In this document: piece after piece, positions 35,214 to 44,782 of the stretch
Position numbering within the stretch: the first letter of the stretch is position 1
How the letters are laid out: each line of letters begins with the position of its first letter
NCBI GenBank assembly: GCA_035544955.1
Contig: DASZZN010000037.1
Location: 1-64,000, forward strand
Direction: 5' to 3'
From: Candidatus Dormiibacterota bacterium
GTDB taxonomy: Bacteria; Chloroflexota; Dormibacteria; CF-121
Length of the DNA: 64,000 nucleotides
The notes under the pieces: generated by a model
Seen by the model: only the letters and a program-made list of their open reading frames with translations
The model's database searches: none
What the model was told of the DNA's origin: nothing
Made by a program: the position numbers and the translations under genes

Positions 35214-35954
35214 TCAGCAGACGTAATTCGTGTCGAAGCCGCCCTGAAGGTACTGGACCAGCCAGACGGGCGCCCCTGAGAAGCCGGTGCCGCAGCGGGC
35301 ATGGGCCTCGTCAACGGAAAAGCTCCCGGTTGCGACCCAGTTGGCCCGGATACCTGACACGGGCAGGCCGCCAACGATCTTGTGCCACTGGTAGCCGGTC
35401 GAGTAGATGCCGACCACTGCCGGCGATTGGCGGTGGAGCGTATCGACGAGACCCTGGATCGTGTACTGGTTCAGGCTCAGATCCGTATCTGACCAGCTGT
35501 TGTCGGTCTCGACGTCTAGCCACCAGCCTCTCGGATTGGCGACATTCTGCGAGGCCGCGTAGGCCATCGAGCGCGACGCCTCGCTGCAGCCCACCGCCCA
35601 GGCGGCCTTTTGATCGTCCAAACCCCGGACCGCGGCCGACTTCGTCAGGCAGTCGGGGATGGTGTGCTGGCCGTCGACCTGCGTATAGATCGGGTCATAG
35701 CCCGTATTGACGTAGAGGGCCGCGTGCGGCGAGTGACCGTATTCGTCGGCCAGGCAGGGGTTGTAGTGGACGAACGGGTAGCCCCCGTTGACGCCGACGA
35801 CACCGAACGCCCCGGCGGGATAGGCGGCGCCGCACTGCGGAAAGCTGATGTCGTAGCCGGTCGATCCAGGTGTGTAGCCCGCCGAGCCGGCCTGGCCCGC
35901 CAGGAGCGAGGTGGCGGTGGCGAAGATGGAGGCAATCGACAGCAGGTGATCCAT
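35214..35954 (-). CDS. Secreted protein with glycoside hydrolase-like (GH25-like) fold
   Basis: This 246-residue protein has a short signal peptide and a domain with GYDISFPQCG, FGVVGVNGGYPFVHYNPC, WWLDVETDNSW and VVGIYSTGYQWHKIV. The pattern matches GH25-like TIM barrels, where the acidic DVET would be active-site residues. It may cleave or bind cell-wall glycans. The family call rests on motif spacing only. Confidence 0.6.
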   Translation of the reverse strand: MDHLLSIASIFATATSLLAGQAGSAGYTPGSTGYDISFPQCGAAYPAGAFGVVGVNGGYPFVHYNPCLADEYGHSPHAALYVNTGYDPIYTQVDGQHTIPDCLTKSAAVRGLDDQKAAWAVGCSEASRSMAYAASQNVANPRGWWLDVETDNSWSDTDLSLNQYTIQGLVDTLHRQSPAVVGIYSTGYQWHKIVGGLPVSGIRANWVATGSFSVDEAHARCGTGFSGAPVWLVQYLQGGFDTNYVC

Positions 35955-36050
35955 GGGGCCGGGTCATTGTGCGGTCGGGTGTCCGGAGAGTCAACCCGGC
36001 GCGCCTCGGTGGGAAATGACAGCGATGCTGTCGGACAAGCATGATTTCGC

Positions 36051-37634
36051 CTAGGCTGCGGTGACCGTCAACACCGCGCGACCTTGTCCCGCGCCGTACG
36101 CCGAGCGCATTTCCCAGCGCAAGTCGCCCGTGCCGGGTGGCGTGTCGGCAGGAATGTCGAGCACCATGGCAAACGTGACGCTCTCGTTGGGCCCGAGCCA
36201 GTCAACCGCGCTGCAGTTGAGCTGATAGTTCGCGAGGTTCTTGCGACCGGCACGACTTGCGTCTTCCGTATAGCTTGGGCATTCGCCGCGGAAGTGGAAG
36301 GGCGCGCCTGACGCATTGGTCAGCACCACCTGGTAGTGCAGCGACTGGCCGGCGCGCACATGGTCCGGCAGCTTGATGTTGATCGACAGCGGCGAATTGT
36401 CGACCCCGGTCGGCGCGGGTTCCGTCCCTGTGAAAGGCCCAACCTCCGTCCGCTGGACAACGGCGCCGCCCTCGCACTCGCCGCCCCCGGAGTAGCCGGC
36501 GCCGTCCGCCGGAAGCGTCAGCGCTCCCCGCTGATTTGGGAGCACGATCATCACTGAGCTGAAGGACCGATTGGCGGGACAGTCCCATATCGAGTAGGCG
36601 AAGGAGGCCTGACCCCATCCGATCTGCGACCCCAGTTCCGGTTGTGGGTCTGGCGAGTTGGGCGCCATGAGCGCCGGGCCCGGCGGCGCGTTCATCCAGG
36701 GCATCAATGTCGTGACCTGCGGAAGCGAGAGCGTTTTGCCCGCGCTTGTCCTTAAGAGCACCTGGGCTGTTCCCTCGAGCCGGCACGAGCTCGCGCTGTG
36801 ATTACTCAGCAGGACCGTGTTGAAGACCTGCCCGCTGGCGCCGTTGCCATGTCCGGGAACAGCCCGCAGATCAGCGGCGACGCATGCGCGGACGCCGGCG
36901 ATGCCGGCCAGCGGCTTGAGCGAATCGGCGACCTGCCAGAACTCGGTCTCGTTGAGGCCGGCGGCAATCAGTGAATAGGCCTGGCCGTGGTTCGCCGAAT
37001 TCTCGGTCCATTGGAGAGAGCGCGGCGCCGTCGGCGTTGCGCTGTCGACCTGGTAGGTCGCCGCGACGCCGCGAAACGTCCGTATGGTGGGGCGGGCGGT
37101 CGCGCCCTGGTTCGGCATCACGGAAAGGGCTGCAAGCTCAACCGTCGCGTGACGGACGTTGCTCGAATAGTCGACCACGAACGAGTGCTGGTCAGCCACG
37201 AATTGCGCCGTGTAGTCGTCGCCAATGGCGGTAGGGACAAGCAACGGATCGACCCCGGTAACGGTATGCCCGATCCAGGTGGCAGCGTCCGCCGGGCTCG
37301 CCAGCTGGGCCGAGGCCGATGGAAGCACCATCGGCGCCGCCGTCCATGGAATGACGTTAGAGGTTGTGGCCTTCGGGGTTGGGTTGGGCTTCACCGGCCC
37401 CGGCGTTAGAAGGTGCAGCCGCGAGAACGCAAAGGCCAGCAGCGCGACGAACGCGATCAGTGTCGCGGCCAGCGATAGCTCGCGAAGCATAGAAGGCCGC
37501 CGCACCGGCGATCGTGGCGCCGTGGTTGCGGACATCACCATGCCATGCAGCGTCGCCGGGGGCTCGATGCCGTCTTTGAAGGCCGGCGCCAGCCGGCGGA
37601 GGCGCTCTTCGAGCTCGAGGTCCGGCCCGGTCAT
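36051..37634 (-). CDS. Single-pass membrane protein with DUF4232 domain, putative anti-sigma partner
   Basis: This 527-residue protein has about 50 cytoplasmic residues, a membrane helix (LSLAATLIAFVALLAFAFSRL) and a long outer part. That part includes a DUF4232-like stretch (CVAADLRAVPG..., FNTVLLSNHSASSCRLEG). Its ATG overlaps the ECF sigma gene stop by 4 bp, the standard layout of sigma/anti-sigma pairs, although no HCC zinc anti-sigma motif is seen. The role is inferred from context. Confidence 0.72.
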   Translation of the reverse strand: MTGPDLELEERLRRLAPAFKDGIEPPATLHGMVMSATTAPRSPVRRPSMLRELSLAATLIAFVALLAFAFSRLHLLTPGPVKPNPTPKATTSNVIPWTAAPMVLPSASAQLASPADAATWIGHTVTGVDPLLVPTAIGDDYTAQFVADQHSFVVDYSSNVRHATVELAALSVMPNQGATARPTIRTFRGVAATYQVDSATPTAPRSLQWTENSANHGQAYSLIAAGLNETEFWQVADSLKPLAGIAGVRACVAADLRAVPGHGNGASGQVFNTVLLSNHSASSCRLEGTAQVLLRTSAGKTLSLPQVTTLMPWMNAPPGPALMAPNSPDPQPELGSQIGWGQASFAYSIWDCPANRSFSSVMIVLPNQRGALTLPADGAGYSGGGECEGGAVVQRTEVGPFTGTEPAPTGVDNSPLSINIKLPDHVRAGQSLHYQVVLTNASGAPFHFRGECPSYTEDASRAGRKNLANYQLNCSAVDWLGPNESVTFAMVLDIPADTPPGTGDLRWEMRSAYGAGQGRAVLTVTAA

Positions 37635-38146
37635 GCAGACACCTCCCTGGCAACGGAGTCCGGGCCGAGCCGGCCGCGGAGTTGCTGCAACGCGCGGTGG
37701 ACGCGCACGCGGGCCGCGATTTCGCTAACGCCGAGCACCTCGCCGACCTCGGCAAAGGTCAGGCCGTCGAAGTAATGAAGGTAGATCGCCTGGCGGTCCT
37801 TGACCGGCAGGACGAGCACGGCGCGGAGTAGTTCACGGTCTTCGGCCCGATGCACGACCTCGTCGAGCGGGTCGATCGCCGTCGGATTCCAGAACAAGAG
37901 CTTCTCTTCGACCATGCGCCGCCGGTGGTAATCCCGGGCGAGGTTCGTGATGGCTCGGTAGAGCCAGCGTCGAAAGTCCGTCTCGGCTGAGGGCGTGTTG
38001 GGCGAGGCCCATACCCTGGCAAAGGCTTCCTGTACCAGCTCCTCGGCGGTCGCCCGATTCTGTACCAGCATCACGGCAAAGTGGTACGCCGGCCGTTCCA
38101 GCGTCCGGGCTAGCGGCTCGAACCAGCTGCGATCGGCGGCGTCCAG
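37631..38146 (-). CDS. ECF RNA polymerase sigma factor (start probably CTG)
   Basis: Region 2 is visible as NRATAEELVQEAFARVWA and WLYRAITNLARDYHRRR. Region 4 is RQAIYLHYFDGLTFAEVGEVLGVSEIAARVRVHRALQQLR. The first ordinary starts (GTG 38077, ATG 38074) would cut off region 2.1, whose sequence (LDAADRSWFEPLARTLERPAYHFAV) continues in frame upstream. A CTG at 38144-38146 with GGGAG 6 bp before it gives a 171-residue protein. A 1-bp indel linking the out-of-frame ATG near 38160 is the alternative. Confidence 0.85.
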   Translation of the reverse strand: MDAADRSWFEPLARTLERPAYHFAVMLVQNRATAEELVQEAFARVWASPNTPSAETDFRRWLYRAITNLARDYHRRRMVEEKLLFWNPTAIDPLDEVVHRAEDRELLRAVLVLPVKDRQAIYLHYFDGLTFAEVGEVLGVSEIAARVRVHRALQQLRGRLGPDSVAREVSA

Positions 38147-38230
38147 ATCTGACTCCCTTTCATGTCCTGACCCTCACAACGGACAACCCCGCCGTTCGTT
38201 ACACTGCGCGCACCCAGTTTGGTTCTTGAT

Positions 38231-38256
38231 GCAACTCGCGGCTGGCGGCACGTGTC
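38231..38256 (+). promoter_or_regulatory. Possible ECF-type promoter before the plus-strand sigma gene
   Basis: GCAACT (38231-38236) and CGTGTC (38251-38256) resemble the AAC and CGT elements of ECF sigma promoters, placed just upstream of the GTG at 38266. The match is loose. Confidence 0.28.
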
Positions 38257-38265
38257 TTAGTAGAT

Positions 38266-38805
38266 GTGGGGTACGCACTGAGCCTGCAGGCTGACGAACC
38301 GCTTCGCTTGCGGGCGGTGGCCGGTGACGAGGCGGCGTTCGAGTCGTTGCTTCGGCCGCTCCTCGAGCCGGGTTTGCGCCTCGCCCTCTCCATGCTGGGA
38401 GATCGGCGAGACGCCGAGGACGCCACCCAGGAGGCGCTGACCCGCGCCTGGCGGAAGCTTCACCAGCTACGGCCTGGGATGCCGGTACGTCCCTGGTTCT
38501 TCGCGATCGTCGCCAACCAGTGTCGAAACGTGCGGCGCACGCCATGGTTCCGCCTCACTTCTCTCGTTGAGGTCGTGGCCCGCCCAACGTCGCGGGAACC
38601 GGAGGTCGAACACATCGACCTGGAACGCGCCATGCAGCAACTCCCGTTGCCAGACCGCGGCGCGCTCTTTCTGCACTTTTACCTGGACCTCCCGATTGAA
38701 GAGGTTGCCGCCACACTCGGCGTCTCGCCGGCTGCCGCGAAATCGCGAATCTATCGGGCATGTCGCCGGCTCCGGCCGGCAGTCGCCCTGGAGGACTTGG
38801 AATGA
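38266..38805 (+). CDS. ECF RNA polymerase sigma factor
   Basis: This 179-residue sigma factor has region 2 RLALSMLGDRRDAEDATQEALTRAWRKL and PWFFAIVANQCRNVRR. Region 4 is RGALFLHFYLDLPIEEVAATLGVSPAAAKSRIYRACRRLRP. The GTG at 38266 gives a full-length protein. It lies head-to-head with another sigma gene across 119 bp and overlaps its own downstream partner by 4 bp. Confidence 0.92.
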   Translation: MGYALSLQADEPLRLRAVAGDEAAFESLLRPLLEPGLRLALSMLGDRRDAEDATQEALTRAWRKLHQLRPGMPVRPWFFAIVANQCRNVRRTPWFRLTSLVEVVARPTSREPEVEHIDLERAMQQLPLPDRGALFLHFYLDLPIEEVAATLGVSPAAAKSRIYRACRRLRPAVALEDLE

Positions 38806-40022
38806 ACGACCTCCGCCGTGACGTCAACGAGGTCTTCGCAAAGCAGCAGGGGCAGCTTGGAGAAGTTGCCGGCACCGGCAATCGGATGCTGCGCGCGGCT
38901 ACCGCGGGGCGCCGTGTCAATCGCCAGCTCTGGCCGTCAGTGGCGGGTGTCGCGCTGGTGCTGGTAGCGGCCTCGGCCATCGGGGTGTCCGTGGTGATTC
39001 GTGGACTACACACGAAAAACGTCGTCACGACCCATCCGTCTCCCACACCGATCGCGACGCCTACGGCAACGCCCGCGCCCACGCCGATGTCGCAGCTGCT
39101 TCACGTTCCATCGAGCACGCCGGTGATTCTCTTCCGTGATCCGGTGAACAGTGAGCAGCTCGATGGAGTCACGTGGGACGGCTCCGCTCGCGGGCGCGTC
39201 GGCACGAATCCGGACATCGCAATGGGTTTTGTTCAAAATCCTGCCGGCACGCTCTATGGGTGGACCGGTTATATCCGTGATCGGGCCGGTACGCTCGTCG
39301 CATCGCCGACCGTGAACACGAAGGGGTTCAGCGGAACGTGGGCGGACGACGGCCAACGCTACTGCAACATGGTCTCGAAGTCCGCGTTGCCGCCGGCTGG
39401 TGGCGAACCGGCGACCTTGCAGGTGACTGCAGTCGGACAGGCCCCCAGGAACGTCGTTCGGGTCGCCAAAATGTACGACCAGGCCTCGGCGGGCGTGGCT
39501 GCGTGCTCCATGGAGAAGGATCGAGCCGTTGTTATTCAGGGCACTGGTACGGCGCCGAGCACAGTCCAGTTCTGGGTGGTCCAGCTGTCGACTGGCCGCA
39601 TCCTGTGGACACGCTCAAACACCGGCGACACCGTGGCTTCTCGCGACGCTCAGTTCATTGCGGAGATCAGCTACAGCCAGCCAGGTGGGGGCAGTGCCTC
39701 GACGACGATTTACAACTCGAGCGGCACCGTTCTCGACCATCTCCCGGGCAGAGTGGAGGCGTTCTCCTGGGACGGTTCGCTGGCGGTGCAGGTGGCCGAC
39801 TCCGGCGCCGTGTCGGTCGTCCGCTGGCGAGACGGCACCGTCCTCTGGACCGGTCCGCCCGGCGCCGGCTACTACGACGCGATGCCCGAGCCGGGCGGCC
39901 AGCGAATTGCCGTCTTCCTGCTTGACCCGAGTCACCCCCAAACCGGCGGCTGGCCACCTCGCAACGTCTACGCGGTCGGCCCCGATGGCAAGGCCATTCA
40001 GCTGCTCACGGACATCCAGTAG
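38802..40022 (+). CDS. Single-pass membrane protein with beta-rich outer domain, putative anti-sigma partner
   Basis: This 406-residue protein starts at the ATG overlapping the sigma gene stop (ATGA). About 42 cytoplasmic residues precede one helix (VAGVALVLVAASAIGVSVVI), then a Pro/Thr linker and a beta-propeller-like domain (VQFWVVQLSTGRILWTRS, AFSWDGSLAVQVADSGAVSV, VVRWRDGTVLWTG). The arrangement suggests it regulates the adjacent sigma factor in response to an outside signal. No known anti-sigma motif is visible. Confidence 0.75.
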   Translation: MNDLRRDVNEVFAKQQGQLGEVAGTGNRMLRAATAGRRVNRQLWPSVAGVALVLVAASAIGVSVVIRGLHTKNVVTTHPSPTPIATPTATPAPTPMSQLLHVPSSTPVILFRDPVNSEQLDGVTWDGSARGRVGTNPDIAMGFVQNPAGTLYGWTGYIRDRAGTLVASPTVNTKGFSGTWADDGQRYCNMVSKSALPPAGGEPATLQVTAVGQAPRNVVRVAKMYDQASAGVAACSMEKDRAVVIQGTGTAPSTVQFWVVQLSTGRILWTRSNTGDTVASRDAQFIAEISYSQPGGGSASTTIYNSSGTVLDHLPGRVEAFSWDGSLAVQVADSGAVSVVRWRDGTVLWTGPPGAGYYDAMPEPGGQRIAVFLLDPSHPQTGGWPPRNVYAVGPDGKAIQLLTDIQ

Positions 40023-40069
40023 GCGCGACTCGCGCACAAGCGCTGGCAGTAGGTCAGAATTGACCGGTC

Positions 40070-40921
40070 ATGAGTCTGGCCGGGGCTCCAGCGGCGGACT
40101 CAATCGACCTGGCTTCGGCAACCGGCCGAGCGCTTCCTCGCCGCTTGCTGGCCTTGATCGTCGACACGTTAGTGATCTCGCTGCTCGACGCGGTCGTCAA
40201 CGGGACATTCGGCGTGACACGAGTCACCAGCGGAATCGCGACCACCATGGGCAGTGGCGGTTTTACCTCGTTCACGACGCAGACGACCGTTGACTGGCCG
40301 TGGCTGGCGCTGCTGTGGGTGACCTACTATGCCGTGCTGGAAGGCCTCTTCGGCGCTTCAATTGGAAAGCGTCTCGCCGCCGTGCGCGTCACCGATCTGC
40401 AGGGTCGACGCATCGGCCCGCAAGCGGCGATCGTCCGCAACCTCGCCCGCCTGCTCGATGTGTTGCCCTTCGGGTACTTACTGGGCGGCATACTGACGCT
40501 CGCCACGCGGCAGCATCAGCGGCTCGGCGACCGGTTGGCGGGAACGATCGTGGCGCCGGTCGCTGCCGTGACCAGCCCTCCGCTCGAACCGGGAGTGCGT
40601 CGCCGCCGAGCGGTCGGCGTGGCCGCGGTGACCGCCTTGCTTCTCGTGTTTTGCGCCGGGTTCGCGTACTTCGGCCGTCCCCCGCTCGTCATCGAAGGCG
40701 CCAAGAACACCAGCAACGGTATTTTCAGCGAGGGCGTCACGTCGTACACCCTGGGATCGCCGCGCTGGGGAACGGGTGAGGTCACCTATCCGATCACGTA
40801 TGAGCTGGCGCGGACGAGCCAGACCTGCCGGGGCTTCATCACCCTGAACTGGAACGGGTATCTACCGGGCTGGCGGTTCAGCGGCAGTGAGACGCAGTGC
40901 TCGCCGCGAATCTATCCCTGA
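40070..40921 (+). CDS. RDD-family membrane protein
   Basis: This 283-residue protein has an N-terminal RDD domain: RALPRRLLALIVDTLVISLLDAVV, the loop GASIGKRLAAVRVTDLQGRRIGP and HQRLGDRLAGTIVAP, with the R and D residues of the family. A further helix (VTALLLVFCAGFAYFG) is followed by an outer domain with two Cys. The function of RDD proteins is unclear; some act as transporters. Confidence 0.85.
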   Translation: MSLAGAPAADSIDLASATGRALPRRLLALIVDTLVISLLDAVVNGTFGVTRVTSGIATTMGSGGFTSFTTQTTVDWPWLALLWVTYYAVLEGLFGASIGKRLAAVRVTDLQGRRIGPQAAIVRNLARLLDVLPFGYLLGGILTLATRQHQRLGDRLAGTIVAPVAAVTSPPLEPGVRRRRAVGVAAVTALLLVFCAGFAYFGRPPLVIEGAKNTSNGIFSEGVTSYTLGSPRWGTGEVTYPITYELARTSQTCRGFITLNWNGYLPGWRFSGSETQCSPRIYP

Positions 40922-41016
40922 GGCCCGCCGCCTGAACGCGCATCCACGGATCGCACTCTGAATAGGTTGTCTCCGTTGCAAGACTGCCGCAACGGGGTAG
41001 TTTAGCCACTAGGGAA

Positions 41017-41928
41017 ATGGCCATGGACCACGCTCAGCCACGGGGGATTGTCCGACCCAGCAAGGCCGGGGCAGCCCTCTACTCGGTTCTCGTCAATATC
41101 GTCCTGATCGCGGCCAAGCTGCTGGTGGGCTTGCTGACGGGCAGCGTCGCGATCCTCGCCGACGCCGCGCATTCCTTCCTGGACCTGTCGGCCAGCATCT
41201 TCGCCTACGCCGGCATCCAGACGGCGGCCAAGCCGGCCGACGAGGACCACGCCTGGGGCCACGCCAAGGCGGAGAACATCTCGAGCCTGATCCAGATGTT
41301 CCTCCTGGGCGCCACCTGCATCGCGATCGTGATCGAGTCGGTGCGGCGGCTCGTGGTTCCCGGGACAGTGCGGGTCGCCTGGTATTCCTTCGTGGTGGTC
41401 CTCGCTGCGGTGATCATCGACATCGTGGTCAGCCGCTACTTACAGAGCGTCTCGCGGGTCCACGGTGGTAGCGCCGCCCTCGAAGCAGATGCGCTCCATT
41501 TCGCCTCAGATCTCTGGGCGTCGCTTGCGGTGCTGGTCGGCATCACGTTGGTGGCCGTCTTCAATTTCCAGATTGCGGATCCTCTGGCCGGGGTTGCTGT
41601 CGCGATCATCATCGGGACCACCGCGATCGAGCAGGGACGCCGGACGACCCAGGTGCTGCTCGATGCGATGCCCGATCGACCGACGCTCGCCGCTATTGAG
41701 CGCATCCTCAAGAGCGATCCGCGCCTGCACGGGTATCACGCGCTCCGCGCACGCCAGGCGGGTAAGCATGTCCTGCTGGACGTCTCGGTCCACGTCGATG
41801 GGAACTTATCCCTGGCCCAGGCGCACGAGGTCGGTCATGCCGTCTCGGAGCGGATCCAGCGGGAGCTGCCGGTGGTCACGGACGCGGTCGTCCACGTGGA
41901 GCCGGTCGATGACGAGGCTCACGGCTGA
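41017..41928 (+). CDS. Cation diffusion facilitator (CDF) metal exporter
   Basis: This 303-residue CDF protein has six membrane helices. The transport site is formed by D49-A-A-H52-xxx-D56 (DAAHSFLD) in helix II and D158-A-L-H161-xxx-D165 (DALHFASD) in helix V. A C-terminal cytoplasmic domain carries HGYHALRARQAGKHVLLDVSVHVDG. Proton-driven export of Zn, Fe, Mn or Co is expected. The D/H pattern is typical of Zn/Cd and Fe/Mn subgroups, so the metal is not fixed. Confidence 0.93.
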   Translation: MAMDHAQPRGIVRPSKAGAALYSVLVNIVLIAAKLLVGLLTGSVAILADAAHSFLDLSASIFAYAGIQTAAKPADEDHAWGHAKAENISSLIQMFLLGATCIAIVIESVRRLVVPGTVRVAWYSFVVVLAAVIIDIVVSRYLQSVSRVHGGSAALEADALHFASDLWASLAVLVGITLVAVFNFQIADPLAGVAVAIIIGTTAIEQGRRTTQVLLDAMPDRPTLAAIERILKSDPRLHGYHALRARQAGKHVLLDVSVHVDGNLSLAQAHEVGHAVSERIQRELPVVTDAVVHVEPVDDEAHG

Positions 41929-41947
41929 GGCCGGATCCTCGCCCGCG

Positions 41948-42130
41948 CTACGTCCCCAGTCCGCCGGAGATGTTGCAGAAGACGTTCTGGACCTGGTTGC
42001 CGAGGATGATCAGGACCACGATCACGACCACCGCGATGAGGACCAGGATCAGCGCGTACTCGACCATTCCCTGACCTTTGTCAGTGGTTAACGCCGTGAG
42101 GAGTCGCTCGAGGAGTAGAGGCAGTTTCAT
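41948..42130 (-). CDS. Flp/Fap-type pilin
   Basis: This 60-residue type IVb pilin has a short basic leader ending near GQG, then MVEYALILVLIAVVVIVVLIILGNQ, which matches the Flp prepilin cleavage site and hydrophobic helix. ATG 42130 (MKLPLLLERLL) gives a normal short leader; an upstream start at 42160 is less likely. No tad/cpa assembly genes are nearby. Confidence 0.82.
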   Translation of the reverse strand: MKLPLLLERLLTALTTDKGQGMVEYALILVLIAVVVIVVLIILGNQVQNVFCNISGGLGT

Positions 42131-42232
42131 GGTGGCTCTAGTTAGGGAAACGGTAGCCACATCTCCGGGTATTCGGGCGAATCTCCTCCCGTGGCAACTC
42201 TGTCATGAATAATCCGGCGCTATCCTGAATCG

Positions 42233-43270
<1,038 letters not shown>

Positions 43271-43278
43271 AGCTGCCT

Positions 43279-43716
43279 TCATACCCGGATAACCGGCACC
43301 CCGACTGCCTTGCCGAATGCCTCGACCTGCTGGTCGGACCACGCGCTGCGCTCCGTCTTATACAGCTCGCGGCCATGCGCGTCCAGCAGTTGCAGGCTTT
43401 GCGCCCTCAACACGATCTGATTAACCGCGGCCCGGTTGGCGAGCGTGATGATTTCATTCCGGACTCCCCTGAGCACAAACGCGTCCGCGGTAACCAGGAT
43501 CGCCATTCGGTCGTTGATCAATTTCAGCCATAGCGCGAATCCCAGCACTGCCGTGATGAAGATCACGCCGATCGCGAGCGACCCGGGATCTGTCCAGACG
43601 TGATCGATGATGGCAAACCACAAGCCGATGAAGCTAACTCCGACGAGCGCATATGGAAGGGCGGCACTCGAGCGATCTCGGAATCGCAGCGCGGCCACCG
43701 CGTCGGTGGTTGGCAT
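43279..43716 (-). CDS. Small membrane protein with PH-like C-terminal domain
   Basis: This 145-residue protein has two helices (YALVGVSFIGLWFAIIDHVW, AIGVIFITAVLGFALWLKL) followed by a beta-rich segment (ILVTADAFVLRGVRNEIITLANRAAVNQIVL) like bacterial PH domains. It converges on the hydrolase gene with an 8-bp gap. The function is unknown. Confidence 0.68.
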   Translation of the reverse strand: MPTTDAVAALRFRDRSSAALPYALVGVSFIGLWFAIIDHVWTDPGSLAIGVIFITAVLGFALWLKLINDRMAILVTADAFVLRGVRNEIITLANRAAVNQIVLRAQSLQLLDAHGRELYKTERSAWSDQQVEAFGKAVGVPVIRV

Positions 43717-43775
43717 TTCTTCTCAAGGGTACGACGCAGCAGTAATTAGGAATCCGGCGCTAAGCTGTTGTGACT

Positions 43776-44732
43776 ATGCGCGCCGCGGTGATCGAGCGAT
43801 ATGGCGAGCCACCGGTTCTTCGCGACGTCCCAGAACCGAAGGCCGATGGGTCGAGCCTGGTGGAGGTTTCCGCCGCGCCCCTAAATCCTGTCGACATCTC
43901 GATCGCAGGTGGAAGGTTTTACGCGGGTTCGCCGCCGACCCCGTATGTGCCGGGGGGCGAAGGCATCGGACGGCTTCAGGAGAATGGAAAGGCGGGACCA
44001 CGCGTCTATTTCCGTGCTGCCCTTCCCAACGGCGCGATGGCCGAGCGCGCAGTGGTCAGCCGGGGTCAAACAGTACCGCTTCCGGAGAGCGTGCCTGACG
44101 GGGTAGCCGCGGCCTTGGGCACGCCAGGGATCGCCGCGTATCTCGGGCTCACCCGGCGCGCGGAGTTGAAGGCCGGGGAAACGATCCTCATTCTCGGCGC
44201 GAGCGGCGTCCTCGGCACGATTGCGGTCCAGGTGGCCCGCCTGCTCGGAGCGGGGCGCGTGATTGCCGCGGCCCGAGATGAGCACGGCCTGGCCCGTGCG
44301 AAAGACCTCGGGGCCGACGCGACCGTCGATCTGAAGCAGGCCGATGGGTTGATCGACCGCATCAAGGAAGCCAGCGCCGGGCAGCTCAATGTCGTGATCG
44401 ATCCGGTCTGGGGGGCACCGGGCGTCGCGGCGATGGAGGCGATGAGTGCGTTCGGTCGATTCGTGCAACTCGGCGCGTCGGCCGGTCAGGAAGCCGTCGT
44501 GAAGTCAGGCGTCGTCCGCGGCCGTTATCTGTCAGTCCTCGGGTACAACACTTTCGTGGTGCCCTGGGAAGATCAGGCGGCAGCCTACGGTAGGCTGGTC
44601 GATTACGTAGTCGCGGGCCAGCTCAAGGTTGAGTTCGAGGTGCTGCCGCTCGAGGCAGCGCCCGAGGCCTGGAAGCAGCAGGCCGCTTCGCCGCACCGCA
44701 AACTGGTGCTCGCTCCGCAGGCCCGGCGCTAG
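43776..44732 (+). CDS. Quinone oxidoreductase-like medium-chain dehydrogenase (MDR)
   Basis: This 318-residue protein starts at MRAAVIERYGEPPVLRDVPEP, typical of MDR/zeta-crystallin enzymes. NADPH binding is shown by ILGASGVLGTIAVQVARLLGAGRVIAAARD. No structural-zinc cysteine cluster is present, consistent with quinone reductase-type members. A GTG two codons upstream is an alternative start. Confidence 0.9.
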   Translation: MRAAVIERYGEPPVLRDVPEPKADGSSLVEVSAAPLNPVDISIAGGRFYAGSPPTPYVPGGEGIGRLQENGKAGPRVYFRAALPNGAMAERAVVSRGQTVPLPESVPDGVAAALGTPGIAAYLGLTRRAELKAGETILILGASGVLGTIAVQVARLLGAGRVIAAARDEHGLARAKDLGADATVDLKQADGLIDRIKEASAGQLNVVIDPVWGAPGVAAMEAMSAFGRFVQLGASAGQEAVVKSGVVRGRYLSVLGYNTFVVPWEDQAAAYGRLVDYVVAGQLKVEFEVLPLEAAPEAWKQQAASPHRKLVLAPQARR

Positions 44733-44744
44733 CGCGCACCGCGA

Positions 44745-44774
44745 CAAGGAGAGCCGTATCGCCGGCTCCCCTTG
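44745..44774. terminator. Hairpin terminator between convergent genes
   Basis: AAGGAGAGCCG and CGGCTCCCCTT pair in an 11-bp stem with one mismatch around a TATCGC loop, directly after the MDR gene and before the stop of the opposing secreted-protein gene. Confidence 0.6.
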
Positions 44775-44782
44775 CTCCGCGT

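Noticed and set aside
40970-41016. Metal-sensing riboswitch before the CDF exporter
   Set aside because: Only a short GTTGC/GCAAC stem is present, which is too little to support a known class.
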